A DNA stretch of 64,000 nucleotides from Paramicrobacterium sp051513965 (GTDB lineage Bacteria; Actinomycetota; Actinomycetes; Actinomycetales; Microbacteriaceae), in the NCBI RefSeq assembly GCF_051513965.1, contig NZ_CP195847.1:1054001-1118000 (forward strand), read 5' to 3'. Shown here one piece after another: positions 1 through 9,400 of the stretch (position 1 is the first letter of the stretch; every line of letters starts with the position of its first letter). Made by a program: the position numbers and the translations under genes. Below the pieces are notes generated by a model, which was given only the letters and a program-made list of their open reading frames with translations, was not told the origin of the DNA and searched no databases.

Positions 1-41
1 ACTCCTCGTCTGACGCATGCCGCGTCGTGATGACGATGAAG

Positions 42-82
42 AAGCCGAGAGGATGCCGCGTCAGGCGGCATCCTCTCGGCTT
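42..82. terminator. Intrinsic terminator hairpin (18-bp stem)
   Basis: An 18-bp stem (42-59 with 65-82) closes a 5-base loop and is followed by TTCTCC on the plus strand. It lies 20 bases beyond the stop of the minus-strand aminopeptidase gene, so it most likely ends that transcript. It may also act on whatever plus-strand gene lies left of the window. Confidence 0.75.
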
Positions 83-102
83 TCTCCGCCGGTGATCCGG
101 CG

Positions 103-1521
103 CTACTTCGAGGTCTTCTCGGCGATCCAGGCCTCGACCTCATCGGCCGTGCGGGGAATCGCCGCGGACAGGTTCACGGCGCCGTCTGCAGTGACCAGGA
201 TGTCGTCTTCGATGCGGACGCCGATGCCGCGGAACTCCTCGGGCACCGTGAGGTCGTCGGGCTGGAAGTACAGGCCGGGCTCGATTGTGAAGACCATGCC
301 CTCCGTGACCTCGCCGTCGTGGTACATGTCACGGCGGGCCTGCGCGCAGTCGTGCACGTCGAGCCCCAGGTGGTGGCTTGTGCCGTGCACCATGTAGCGG
401 CGGTGGAACTGGTTCTCGGGCCGCTGTGCCTCCTCCGCGGAGACGGGCAACAGGCCCCACTCGGCAGTCTTCTCGGCGATGACGCGCATAGCCTCGGCGT
501 GCACCTCGCGGAAGATAATGCCCGGGCGCACGATGGCGAACGCGGCGTCGGCGGCCTCACGAACGGCCTCGTAGATCATTCGCTGCACATCGGTGAACGT
601 GCCGCTCGCGGGGAGTGTGCGCGTGATGTCTGCGGTGTAGAGGCTGTCGAGCTCGACGCCGGCGTCCATCAGCATGAGATCGCCCGGAACCACCGGCCCG
701 TCGTTTCGCGTCCAGTGCAGAATGCAGGCATGAGGGCCGGATGCCGCAATCGTGTCGTAGCCGACCGCGTTGCCGTCGAGGCGGGCTCGCGTGTAGAAGA
801 CGCCCTCGACAGCGCGCTCGCCACGAGGCTCGCGGATGATCCGGGGGAAGTCTGCGATCACGTCGTCGAAACCGCGCTGCGTCGCGTCGACCGCGGCCTG
901 CAGCTGTGCGATCTCGTAGTCGTCTTTCACGAGGCGCAGCTCGGAGGTGAAGGTGGCCAGAGCGTCGTCCTCGAGGGTCACATCGTCGTCGGTCGCTGTG
1001 AAAGCATCGAGGTGTGCCGTCGCGAGGTCGAGGTCCGATGCGACCTGGGCGAGTGACGGGCGCGCGCCGATCCAGAATTCGCCGATCGTCGGGTTCGCGT
1101 AGAACTCAGACGACGTGCGGTCGGCACGTTCGCGGAAGTACAGGGTGACGTCATGCCCGTCAGCGGTGGGCTCGAAGACGAGAACCGAGTCCGGCTCGGA
1201 GTCCGAACCCCATCCGGTGAGGTGGGAGAACGCCGAGTGTGCGCGGAAGGGGTAGTCGCAGTCGTTCGAGCGGACCTTGAGCGAGCCCGCCTCGATGACG
1301 AGGCGCTTTCCGGTGAACGCCTCTGAGACGGCGTCGCGGCGCTTGCGCGCGTAGCTCGCCACCTCGCGTGCCGGGGGAAGGACGTCATCGCGCTCAGCCC
1401 ATCCCTGGCCAATGTAGTCGCGGAACGCCGTGCTCGACGGCGTCGTCGAGCGGTTGCTTGTTCCGGGGGTCTCTGTGCGGTCTTGTGTTCCCACAGTGTC
1501 GTTTGCGGCTGGTGTCTCCAT
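103..1521 (-). CDS. Xaa-Pro aminopeptidase (aminopeptidase P, M24B)
   Basis: Cytosolic metallopeptidase of 472 residues expected to remove N-terminal residues preceding proline. An aminopeptidase-P N-terminal domain (about residues 50-190) is followed by a pita-bread M24 domain. The five metal ligands are visible: Asp in LMDAGVE, Asp in TADITRTL, His in HGTSHHLGLDVHD, Glu in TIEPGLYF and Glu in VRIEDD. Length is normal for the family. The first 30 residues are Thr/Ser-rich and probably disordered. It lies 34 bases downstream of the membrane phosphodiesterase gene on the same strand and is followed by a strong hairpin, so the two may be co-transcribed. The exact start (1521 or an ATG at 1529 in another frame) is not critical; 1521 gives the full domain. 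Confidence 0.93.
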   Translation of the reverse strand: METPAANDTVGTQDRTETPGTSNRSTTPSSTAFRDYIGQGWAERDDVLPPAREVASYARKRRDAVSEAFTGKRLVIEAGSLKVRSNDCDYPFRAHSAFSHLTGWGSDSEPDSVLVFEPTADGHDVTLYFRERADRTSSEFYANPTIGEFWIGARPSLAQVASDLDLATAHLDAFTATDDDVTLEDDALATFTSELRLVKDDYEIAQLQAAVDATQRGFDDVIADFPRIIREPRGERAVEGVFYTRARLDGNAVGYDTIAASGPHACILHWTRNDGPVVPGDLMLMDAGVELDSLYTADITRTLPASGTFTDVQRMIYEAVREAADAAFAIVRPGIIFREVHAEAMRVIAEKTAEWGLLPVSAEEAQRPENQFHRRYMVHGTSHHLGLDVHDCAQARRDMYHDGEVTEGMVFTIEPGLYFQPDDLTVPEEFRGIGVRIEDDILVTADGAVNLSAAIPRTADEVEAWIAEKTSK

Positions 1522-1555
1522 GCCGCCATTGTCTCACTTGCGGCTGACAGCCGGC

Positions 1556-2587
1556 CTACCGTTCAGCAGACGCTTCGGAGGGCTGAAGCGTGGCGACGAT
1601 CGGCCTGTGGTCACTGCCGGCGGCATCCTGGTCTCTCACCACGTGCACCGCGCGAACCCGCCAGTCCGCGGTCGCCATGACGTGGTCGATGGGTGCGCCC
1701 ACGAGCGCCGGCCACTCTGTGTGCCACGTGCCGACCGCACCGCTTCCACCGGACACCGCGGCGTCAGCGCAGCGACCGAGGTCTCCGCCGTCGACCCCGT
1801 GCGAGAACATGTGGTCGATGGTCGCGTTGAAATCGCCCGCCATGATCACGCTGCCCGTCGCGCACTGATCCGCGAGCCATGCCAGATCATCTCGCCAGTT
1901 CTGCATCTGAGTCTTCATCGGGGCAACCGCGTGCACGGCAACGATGCGGGGGCCGTCTCCATCGGTCGGTTCGAGGACGGCGGACGGCAGAACGGACGTG
2001 TTGTCGCCTCGATTCTCTCCAGACGAGAGCAGGTCGTACTCACCGAGATCGGGGCTGATCAGCACGGTCGTGGAGCGAGCTTTAGAGATCTGGTCGAACG
2101 CCACCGTGTGAACCCACATCGGATGCCCCGCCTCACGCATCGCGAGGGCGACGTCGAGCCCCGTCTCGTGCGACGTCTCCGGCAGCATCACGACGTCGGC
2201 ACCCTCTCTCACCGCGACGTCGGCGATGCGCTGTGCACCGGGTTCGTCGCCAAGGGTGTTCCAGGACAGGACGGTGACGTCGCCCTCCTGCGCCGCATCG
2301 GGCGTCGAGCTACCGGCGCCTCGGAGTGCGAGGATGCCGGTGACCGCGAGACAGTAGACGATGAGAACTCCCGCGAGGCCTCCCGCGAGCACCCGCAGCG
2401 GGCGCGCGAGCGAAAGGAGCGCGAACACGATCGCGGCGGCGAGCGCGATGACGACCGTCGCACCGCGAAGCGCGACCGTCTGGGCGACGAGCCACGAGTC
2501 CTCCAGCCCGACAGCCTGGGGCCACGCCAGAATGACGAGCGCGACGAGGGCTGCGAGAGTGACGAGAGCGCCGAGAAACCTTCCCAC
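1556..2587 (-). CDS. Membrane-anchored endonuclease/exonuclease/phosphatase family protein
   Basis: A 343-residue protein with three N-terminal hydrophobic segments (about residues 5-25, 38-60 and 65-90) and a C-terminal EEP (DNase I-like) domain. EEP landmarks are LSWNTLG (metal-binding Asn), VMLPETS (catalytic Glu region), AGDFNATIDH and the terminal GSDHRPIVATL with the Asp-His pair. This is the usual architecture of actinobacterial membrane phosphodiesterases whose substrate (phospholipid head group, nucleotide or DNA) is not fixed by sequence. The GTG at 2587 is chosen because a TAGTGT -10 box ends 7 bases before it, pointing to a leaderless mRNA. It is divergent from the PHP gene. Confidence 0.88.
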   Translation of the reverse strand: MGRFLGALVTLAALVALVILAWPQAVGLEDSWLVAQTVALRGATVVIALAAAIVFALLSLARPLRVLAGGLAGVLIVYCLAVTGILALRGAGSSTPDAAQEGDVTVLSWNTLGDEPGAQRIADVAVREGADVVMLPETSHETGLDVALAMREAGHPMWVHTVAFDQISKARSTTVLISPDLGEYDLLSSGENRGDNTSVLPSAVLEPTDGDGPRIVAVHAVAPMKTQMQNWRDDLAWLADQCATGSVIMAGDFNATIDHMFSHGVDGGDLGRCADAAVSGGSGAVGTWHTEWPALVGAPIDHVMATADWRVRAVHVVRDQDAAGSDHRPIVATLQPSEASAER

Positions 2588-2594
2588 CGGCGAA

Positions 2595-2600
2595 ACACTA
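2595..2600 (-). promoter_or_regulatory. -10 box of a leaderless promoter (EEP gene)
   Basis: TAGTGT on the minus strand with 7 bases to the GTG at 2587 and no ribosome-binding site between. The spacing puts the transcription start at or next to the start codon. Confidence 0.55.
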
Positions 2601-2636
2601 CAGAGGGCCTCCTGAGAGAAAACCCCGTGACGACTC

Positions 2637-2642
2637 TAAGAT
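2637..2642 (+). promoter_or_regulatory. -10 box of a leaderless promoter (PHP gene)
   Basis: TAAGAT followed by 6 bases and the ATG at 2649. There is no Shine-Dalgarno sequence. It is divergent from the minus-strand promoter 40 bases to the left. Confidence 0.6.
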
Positions 2643-2648
2643 CAACGT

Positions 2649-3512
2649 ATGACTGACACTGTGCCCGGGCCAGCTGATCTCCACACCCATTCGGCGGTTT
2701 CTGACGGCACGGAGGATCCCCGCGATCTCGTCGCGTCTGCGGCGGAGGCGGGGCTGCGAACCGTCGCACTGACGGACCACGACTCAACTGCAGGCTGGGA
2801 GGAGGCGAGCACCGCCGCACGGGAGCACGGGATCGCGCTGATCCCCGGAATGGAGCTCAGCACCCGCTACGGGCATCGAAGCGTCCACCTTCTCGCGTAC
2901 CTCATCGACCCCGCCGATCGTGCACTCGTCGATGAGACCGCGCGTATCCGTGAGTCGCGACTGACCCGCGCCGAGCACATTGTCGGCAATCTCGGCCGCG
3001 ATTATCCGCTGACATGGGAGGACGTGCTTGCGCAGACCGGCGATGGAGCGACAGTGGGCCGTCCGCACATCGCCGACGCTCTCGTCGCACGCGGCATCGT
3101 CGCCGACCGGGAGGAGGCTTTCGCCGGCATCCTTCACCCGTCGAGAGGGTACGTCTTTCCGCACTACGCCCCCGATCCGCTCACGGCGGTCGCACTGGTG
3201 CGGGCCGCAGGCGGCGTTCCCGTGCTCGCGCACCCGGCGACGCGCGGCCGGTCGGGGATCCTGCCGGAGGGTTACATCCGCGAGCTCGTGGACGCCGGTC
3301 TCGCCGGAGTCGAGGTCGAACATCGCGAGAACACGTCTGAGGGCAGGCAGTGGCTGCGCGACGTCGCCCGACGTCTGGACCTGATCATGACCGGCTCCAG
3401 CGACTACCACGGCACGGGCAAGCCGAATCGGTTGGGTGAGAACGTCACCGATTCGGATGCCGTGGAGCGCATCGTCGCCGAGGGAACCGGTTGGTCACCC
3501 GTCGGAATCTGA
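2649..3512 (+). CDS. PHP-domain phosphoesterase
   Basis: A 287-residue stand-alone PHP (polymerase and histidinol phosphatase) protein. Metal-binding motifs are DLHTHSAVSDG at the N terminus, LTDHDS (about residue 42), PGMELST (about 66), a central VLAHPATR and the C-terminal SSDYHG. Close relatives include actinobacterial and proteobacterial 3',5'-nucleoside bisphosphate or 5'-mononucleotide phosphatases; the substrate here is not determined. It is monocistronic, convergent with the DEAD-box helicase gene (21 bases apart), and expressed from a leaderless promoter. Confidence 0.9.
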   Translation: MTDTVPGPADLHTHSAVSDGTEDPRDLVASAAEAGLRTVALTDHDSTAGWEEASTAAREHGIALIPGMELSTRYGHRSVHLLAYLIDPADRALVDETARIRESRLTRAEHIVGNLGRDYPLTWEDVLAQTGDGATVGRPHIADALVARGIVADREEAFAGILHPSRGYVFPHYAPDPLTAVALVRAAGGVPVLAHPATRGRSGILPEGYIRELVDAGLAGVEVEHRENTSEGRQWLRDVARRLDLIMTGSSDYHGTGKPNRLGENVTDSDAVERIVAEGTGWSPVGI

Positions 3513-3533
3513 CGCGCTGAGACGCGTTCGGCG

Positions 3534-4943
3534 TCAGCTCTGCGGCGGCGCCGAACGACGGCGACGACGACGGCGCGGAGAGGTCTTGCCGTCCTTGTGC
3601 TCGGCACCTCCGCCATCGTGGGTTCCGGTCTCGGAGCGGGCAGGAGCGGAGGAAGACTCCGTCGGCTGCCCAGCGGAGCCGGCGCGCGTGCGCTTGCGTC
3701 GGCGGCGGTTGCGCGGTGCAGAGTCCGCGGGCCGCTCGCTCGGTGCGATCTCCGGGCGCTTCTTCACGATGCGGCCCTTCGTCCCCTCGGGAATGTCGAG
3801 GTCCGCATAGAGGTGCGGGCTGGACGAGTAGGTCTCAACCGGCTCCGGCTGATTGAACTCGAGGGTGCGGTTGATGAGAGCCCACTTGTGCAGGTCCTCC
3901 CAGTCGACGAAGGTGACAGCGACACCGGTCTTGCCGGCGCGCCCGGTACGGCCGGCACGGTGCAGATAGGTCTCCGGGTCATCCGGGATCGTGTGATTGA
4001 TCACGTGGGTGACATCGTTCACGTCGATGCCGCGCGCCGCGACGTCCGTCGCGATCATGATCTCCTTCTTGCCGGCCTTGAACGCGGCCATCGCGCGCTC
4101 GCGCTGCTCCTGGTTGAGGTCGCCGTGTACGGCCACCGCCGGGAAACCGCGGTCACGGAGCTCTTCGAGCAGCTTCGCCGCAGCGCGCTTGGTGCGCATG
4201 AAGATGATCGTCTTGCCGCGGCCGTTCGCCTGAAGGATGCGTGCAATCGTCTCGTCCTTGTCGAGAGCGTGTGCGCGGTAGATGACGTGCTTGATGTTCG
4301 CCTGCGTCACTCCCTCGTCGGGAGAACTTGCCCGAATGTGGATCGGGCGGGTCATGAAGCGACGTGCGAGCGCGACGATCGGTGCGGGCATCGTCGCTGA
4401 GAACAGCATCGTGTGGCGTGTCGTCGGTGCGAGGGAGAAGAGCTTCTCGATGTCGGCGAGGAAGCCGAGGTCGAGCATCTTGTCGGCCTCGTCGAGCACC
4501 ATTTCGCGCACTCCGCTGAGCGTCAGGATGCGCTTGTTGATGAGGTCGATGAGGCGTCCGGGGGTGCCGACGACGACCTGTGCGCCCGCGGTGAGCTGTT
4601 CGATCTGCCCTTCATAGGACTTGCCGCCGTAGATCATTGCGACCGAGACCTCGCGGCCAGACGCAGCGACCTCGAGGTCCTGCGCCACCTGCGTGGCCAG
4701 CTCGCGCGTCGGAACGACGATGAGTGCCTTCACGCCGTGCTCCGGCTTCTCGCCGAGTCGCTGGAGGAGCGGAAGACCGAAGCCCAGCGTCTTGCCGGTT
4801 CCCGTCTTCGCCTGCCCGATGATGTCCTGTCCCGTGAGCGCGAGTGGAATCGTCTGCTCCTGGATGGGGAAAGGATCTGAGATGTTCTTCGCTGCGAGGG
4901 CGTCGACCATGTCCTGGTCGACCCCGAGTTCTGAGAATGTCAC
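3534..4943 (-). CDS. DEAD-box ATP-dependent RNA helicase (RhlE-like)
   Basis: A 469-residue RNA helicase with all core motifs: Q-motif region near FPIQEQTIPL, AKTGTGKT (motif I), PTRELA (Ia), TPGRL (Ib), DEAD within VLDEADKML (II), SAT (III) and HRAGRTGRAG (VI). The C-terminal 70 residues are a basic, Arg/Lys/Ser-rich tail suited to RNA binding. It probably remodels RNA during ribosome assembly or cold growth. The start is a GTG at 4943; the leader upstream contains a hairpin (4982-5010). Neighbourhood with a divergent ferritin-like gene is conserved in actinobacteria (Rv3211/Rv3210c pair, from memory). Confidence 0.94.
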   Translation of the reverse strand: MTFSELGVDQDMVDALAAKNISDPFPIQEQTIPLALTGQDIIGQAKTGTGKTLGFGLPLLQRLGEKPEHGVKALIVVPTRELATQVAQDLEVAASGREVSVAMIYGGKSYEGQIEQLTAGAQVVVGTPGRLIDLINKRILTLSGVREMVLDEADKMLDLGFLADIEKLFSLAPTTRHTMLFSATMPAPIVALARRFMTRPIHIRASSPDEGVTQANIKHVIYRAHALDKDETIARILQANGRGKTIIFMRTKRAAAKLLEELRDRGFPAVAVHGDLNQEQRERAMAAFKAGKKEIMIATDVAARGIDVNDVTHVINHTIPDDPETYLHRAGRTGRAGKTGVAVTFVDWEDLHKWALINRTLEFNQPEPVETYSSSPHLYADLDIPEGTKGRIVKKRPEIAPSERPADSAPRNRRRRKRTRAGSAGQPTESSSAPARSETGTHDGGGAEHKDGKTSPRRRRRRRSAPPQS

Positions 4944-4981
4944 GTAGTGAAACTGCCTTGTCCGTGCCTGAAAAATGTGCT

Positions 4982-5010
4982 CTACGCCCTTTTCTCACAC
5001 CAAGGCGTAG
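4982..5010 (-). other. Hairpin in the 5' leader of the DEAD-box helicase mRNA
   Basis: A 9-bp stem, CTACGCC-TT with AAGGCGTAG, with one bulged base. It lies 40-70 bases upstream of the helicase start and would be present in the mRNA if transcription begins further upstream. It could be a target for autoregulation or for cold-shock control; that is inference only. Confidence 0.35.
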
Positions 5011-5063
5011 CTGCCCGATCCGAATGCCGGGTTCGTGTCGAGCTTAGCTCAGCAGGCATCGCG

Positions 5064-5069
5064 TAAGCT
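5064..5069 (+). promoter_or_regulatory. -10 box of a leaderless promoter (ferritin-like gene)
   Basis: TAAGCT followed by exactly 6 bases and GTG at 5076. It supports the GTG start over the in-frame ATG at 5100. Confidence 0.6.
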
Positions 5070-5075
5070 GGGCGG

Positions 5076-5783
5076 GTGGTATTTCGGCTTCGTCGGCGTA
5101 TGCAGACCCCTGAACGTCCTCGCCTGCGTGCGCGCGGAGAGTCGGTCGCTGTGCGGGTGGAATTCACCGACCTGCACCCCGAAACGAGTACATACCTCGG
5201 ACAGGCGGCCTACCTCCAGCTGAGCGTCTTCGAGATGCTCGCAGCCATCGGGTCGCGCATCGACGATCTCGTGTACTCACCGGACGTCGCGCTCGCCGCA
5301 GCGGTCGCGCTTCGCAAGCACGAGGCGATCACCGCCGAGATCCGACGCCGCGAGGAAGATCCCGCAGTAGCTATGGCCGAGCCGCGAGACGCCGTTCGGG
5401 TCTTTCGGTCACAGACGGCGGGGGAGACGGTGGAGGAGAGCGCGCTCTCCGTCTACGTGACCGCAGGTCTTCTCGATGATCTCTTCCTGGGGCTGGCCTC
5501 GAGCCTTCCCAGCGACATCTCGCGTCGAGTGACGGCGATTCTCGCTGAGGACAACCGCAGGGACGTCCTGCGACAGTATCTTCAGAGTCGCATTCACGAG
5601 ACACCGAGCGTCGCGTCCGGGCTCGCGCTGTGGGGCCGTCGCCTTGTCGGCGACACTCTCCTCCTTGCGCACTCCGTGGTCCCCGATGAGAACGGCGCCA
5701 CGGAGGAGCGCATCGAGCCGGTGTTCACCGAGCTCATCGCGGCGCACACGCGCCGCATGGACTCACTCGGTCTGACCGCGTAG
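5076..5783 (+). CDS. Ferritin-like fold protein (MiaE-like family)
   Basis: A 235-residue protein of the actinobacterial 'ferritin-like fold-containing' family, distantly related to the tRNA hydroxylase MiaE. From about residue 40 it is predicted to be a helical bundle with scattered Glu/His (for example ALRKHEAIT and AEDNRRD). I cannot identify a complete di-iron ExxH set with certainty, so an enzymatic role is unproven. The basic N-terminal 25 residues depend on the GTG start, which is supported by the -10 spacing. It is divergent from the DEAD-box helicase gene and next to DUF3107, the conserved actinobacterial arrangement. Confidence 0.8.
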   Translation: MVFRLRRRMQTPERPRLRARGESVAVRVEFTDLHPETSTYLGQAAYLQLSVFEMLAAIGSRIDDLVYSPDVALAAAVALRKHEAITAEIRRREEDPAVAMAEPRDAVRVFRSQTAGETVEESALSVYVTAGLLDDLFLGLASSLPSDISRRVTAILAEDNRRDVLRQYLQSRIHETPSVASGLALWGRRLVGDTLLLAHSVVPDENGATEERIEPVFTELIAAHTRRMDSLGLTA

Positions 5784-5786
5784 GTC

Positions 5787-6074
5787 TCAGGCGCCGAGCG
5801 CCTTCAGCTTTTCAGCATCCGAGTTGTTGCGCGCGCGACCGATGATCAGATCGAGCGCGACTGAGACGAGCACGCTCGCGCCGATCGAGACGACCCAGAT
5901 CCAGCCGCCGTCCCACGCCCAGCCGAGCCACGTCAGCCCGATCCACACGACCGCGGCGCTGATGGTGCCGATTGCGGGGACGAGCATGCTCCCGTGCTGG
6001 GTGCGCCACGGAAGGGCGTAGCGAGCGGCGAGCCCTGCGCACACTCCGAAGAGCATGACGAATAGCAGTTCCAT
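5787..6074 (-). CDS. Small membrane protein, unknown function
   Basis: A 95-residue protein with three hydrophobic segments (about residues 2-20, 31-52 and 58-80) and a short charged C terminus. No family signature is recognised. It lies 9 bases downstream of the DUF3107 gene, but has its own apparent leaderless promoter: TAGGCT at 6081-6086, with the DUF3107 stop codon forming the first half of the hexamer. Confidence 0.7.
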   Translation of the reverse strand: MELLFVMLFGVCAGLAARYALPWRTQHGSMLVPAIGTISAAVVWIGLTWLGWAWDGGWIWVVSIGASVLVSVALDLIIGRARNNSDAEKLKALGA

Positions 6075-6080
6075 GCTGAA

Positions 6081-6086
6081 AGCCTA
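6081..6086 (-). promoter_or_regulatory. -10 box overlapping the DUF3107 stop codon
   Basis: TAGGCT on the minus strand. TAG is the stop codon of the DUF3107 gene. Six bases separate the hexamer from the ATG at 6074. Confidence 0.5.
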
Positions 6087-6308
6087 TGCGACGAAGCCGA
6101 CGCGGCGGGACTCTTCGTTGCCGAGCTCCACGTAGGCGACGCCTTCCGTGGGGATGACGAAGACATTGCCCTTGTCATCCGTCAGTTCGAAGAAGGGCGC
6201 CTTGTCATTCAGCGCTTCTCCGATGGTCTTCTTGACCTCGTCGATGGTCGCGTCTGACGAGAAGTTGATCTCACGGGGGCTGTTGGTGATGCCGATGCGG
6301 ATGTCCAC
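6084..6308 (-). CDS. DUF3107 family protein
   Basis: A 74-residue protein that matches DUF3107 over its whole length (MDIRIGITNSPREI start, central DDKGNVF, end RRVGFVA). It is a small conserved actinobacterial protein, probably an ATP-binding or regulatory beta-rich domain, with no assigned role. The GTG start at 6308 has a GGGAG ribosome-binding site 5 bases upstream. Divergent from adnA; the same pairing is found near mycobacterial adnAB. Confidence 0.85.
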   Translation of the reverse strand: MDIRIGITNSPREINFSSDATIDEVKKTIGEALNDKAPFFELTDDKGNVFVIPTEGVAYVELGNEESRRVGFVA

Positions 6309-6425
6309 GCGTCTCCCTTTCCTCTTGCTCTACAGCAACATTACGGCACCCGCGGCCACGACGAGAGCCAGCGGATGCCGCCGACAGCGAACACGGCCGC
6401 GGCAGGCGCTGTCGGTCGTCGGCGA

Positions 6426-6431
6426 TAGCGT
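6426..6431 (+). promoter_or_regulatory. -10 box of a leaderless promoter (adnA)
   Basis: TAGCGT followed by 7 bases and GTG at 6439. It argues against a longer reading frame that begins at 6148 inside the DUF3107 gene. Confidence 0.55.
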
Positions 6432-6438
6432 TGTGTGC

Positions 6439-9400
6439 GTGAGTCAGACAAGGTTCGCTCCAGCAGCGACGACGGAGCAGGACGCTACGCCCGTCCCGCT
6501 TGACGTGTCTCAGCAGGCCGTCATCGAGCTGCCTCGAGGAGAGCACCGGGCGGTTTCCGGCGCCCCCGGAAGTGGTAAGACCACGACGCTGGTCGAGCTG
6601 GTGGCCCATCGTGTCCTCGATGGCGGCGTCTCACCGAATTCTGTGCTCGCGCTCGCCCCGTCGCGGCTCGCTGCGACACGGCTCCGCGATCGCCTCGCGC
6701 TGAGACTCGCTGTTCCGACGGACGGACCTCTCGCGCGCACGCTGAACAGCGCGGCCTTTCAGATCTCCCAGCGCGCCGCCGGCGACTCCTCCGAACCTGT
6801 GCGGTTGCTCACGGGGGCGGAACAGGACCACATCATCGCGGAGATGCTCGACGGTCACATCACGGACGGCACAGGTCCGCGATGGCCGGAAGCACTCTCA
6901 GAAGACGTCAGGCAGCTCCAGGGGTTCCGAACAGAGCTTCGCGAGCTCATGATGCGCTGCATCGAATCAGGGGTGGATGCCGGCCGGCTCCACCGCCTGG
7001 CCGCACAGCACTCACGCCCCGAATGGGCGGCGGCGGCGAACTTCATCGACGAGTACGGTGAGGTGGTCGACAGCTACGCCTCGACGTACCGAGACTCCTC
7101 CGAACTGATCGCGGAGGCTATTGCCCTCGTGCGCGATGGAATCGATCTGGCTGGGCTCTCGCTCGTTGTCGTCGACGACGTGCAGGAGTTCGGTCCAGGA
7201 CTGTTCCGCCTGCTCGGTGCCCTCGCATCGCGCGGAGTGGAGGTCGCCGTCTTCGGCGACCCTGACGTCGCCGTCTCCACGTTCCGCGGTTCCGTCGTCG
7301 GTGCGCTCTCGAACCTGAGTGAGCACCTTGGTGCCCGTGTCGCACAGCTCGCGCTGCAGACGGTGCACCGTGGGGGGCCGGCGATCCGCGGCCTCGTCAG
7401 TGAGATCACGGCTCGGGTCGGTGCCGCCGGCGGCGTCGAGCACCGCCGAGCGCAGGCCCGATCCGAGCATGACGCGCCGCAGCCCGTCGTCTGCATCGAG
7501 GCATCCTCACCCGCGGCGGAGTACCGTCAGATCGCGCGGGTGCTGCGTGAGCATCATCTGCTCGGCGGCCTCGCGTGGTCTCGGATGGCTGTCATCGTCC
7601 GCTCTGGAGCGCTCGTCCCGGCGGTCTCGAAGGCGCTGGCGCTCGCCGAGGTGCCCACGGCGATTCCCACCGGAGCGACGAACATCCGAGACGCCTACGC
7701 CTCGCGCCAGCTCCTCGACGCGGCGGCGCTCGCGGTCGGTTTCGTCGAGCCGACCACGGAGCTCGTCGAGTCGCTGGCCACCGGCCCGATCTGCGGGCTC
7801 GACACGGTGTCACTTCGCCGTCTGAAACGAGCGCTTCGACACGAGGACATCGCTGGCGGCGGAACGTCGACTCCCTGTGAATTGATCGTTGAGGCATTCT
7901 CCCACCCGAACGGATTCGAATCGATCGACAGCGCATCGGCGCGTCGCGCAGGCCGATTCGCGCGTTCTCTGGACGAAGCCGGCACGTTGGCACAGAGCGG
8001 CGGCAGCATCGAGGAGGTGCTCTGGACGCTCTGGTCATCCAGCGGACTCGCGGAGTCATGGGGCCAGGCTGCCCTCGGAACAGGTCTTCCCGCAGACGAG
8101 GCGAATAGACATCTGGATGCCGTGATGGCACTGTTCACGGCGGCGAAGCGCTTCGTTGAGCGGTACCCGCAGGACCCACCGAGCAGTTTCCTCGACGACG
8201 TGTTCTCGGCTGACGTTCCCGAGGACTCCCTCACGCCGCAGTCGGCCGGGGACGCCGTCTGGGTGGGAACACCCAACTCGATCGTCGGCGCCGACGTCGA
8301 CGTGGTCGTCGCTGCCCATCTTCAGGATGGAGCGTGGCCGAATCCGCAGATCCGGGGCTCTCTCGTGCACCCGCAGCTGTTGAGCGCGGTGCTCGCGGGT
8401 CTTCCGATCGACAGCCTCGACGCGCGCGCAGACGTGCTCGCCGACGAGCTCCGCATGTTCGCGCTCACGGTGTCACGCGCGTCGACACAGGTCGTCGTCA
8501 GCGCGACCGTCAATGAGGATGAACTGCCGAGCGTCTTCTTCCGCTTTCCCCGCATCGAGGCAGCGCCGAGGCGCGACCCCGCCGAGGGAGCCCACCCGTT
8601 CACGCTGAGGGGTCTCACCGGCCGTCTCCGCCGGTCAGCGGTGCACGGGAAGACGGAGCGCGAGCGTGCGGACGCAGCGACGGCCCTCGCCCGCCTCGCC
8701 CTGCACGAGGTCGACGGCGCTGATCCGGACGACTGGTACGGAATGCGCGAGCTCTCCACCACCGAGCCTCTCGTGGATCTCAGCGATCCGGACGCACACG
8801 TCCATGTCTCTCCGTCCAAGCTCGAGACTTTTGAGAAGTCGCCGCTGGTCTGGTTCGTGGACAGCATGGCGCAGACGCCCTCCGGCGTGATCGCCGGAAT
8901 CGGAACGGTCATTCACGGCGCCATGGAGAACGCGGGCGTGCTGCCGATCGATGAGCAGACGGACGAGCGGCTGTCCTCCGCTGCGCTCTGGGCTGATGTC
9001 GAGGCCCGCTGGAAAGAGCTGGCCTTCGACGCGCCTTGGATCGGCGCTGCGCAGAAGCGGCGTGCGCAGCAGCTCGTTGCGGCACTGTCCGAGTACCTGC
9101 TCGACGCGAAGCGCGCAGGCAACGCGGTGATCTCTGCTGAGGGACGCTTCAGTCTCGACATCGGTCAGGTGCGGCTGACCGGGATCATCGACCGTGTTGA
9201 GCGACAGCCGGACGGACGCATCGTGATCATCGATCTCAAGACGGGCAAGACGATTCCCCGTGACGCTGACATCGTCACACACGCGCAGCTGTCGGCATAC
9301 CAGCTCGCCCTCGAACGGGGTGCGATCGAAGGGGTTGCGGAAGGGGCGCCGAGCGGCGGTGCTGCGCTGCTCTTCGTCTCGAGCGGCGTGCGGGGCAAGT

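Noticed and set aside
6148..6438. Longer N terminus for the AdnA-like protein (start at 6148)
   Set aside because: It would overlap the whole DUF3107 gene; the leaderless promoter at 6426-6431 and the family start favour 6439.
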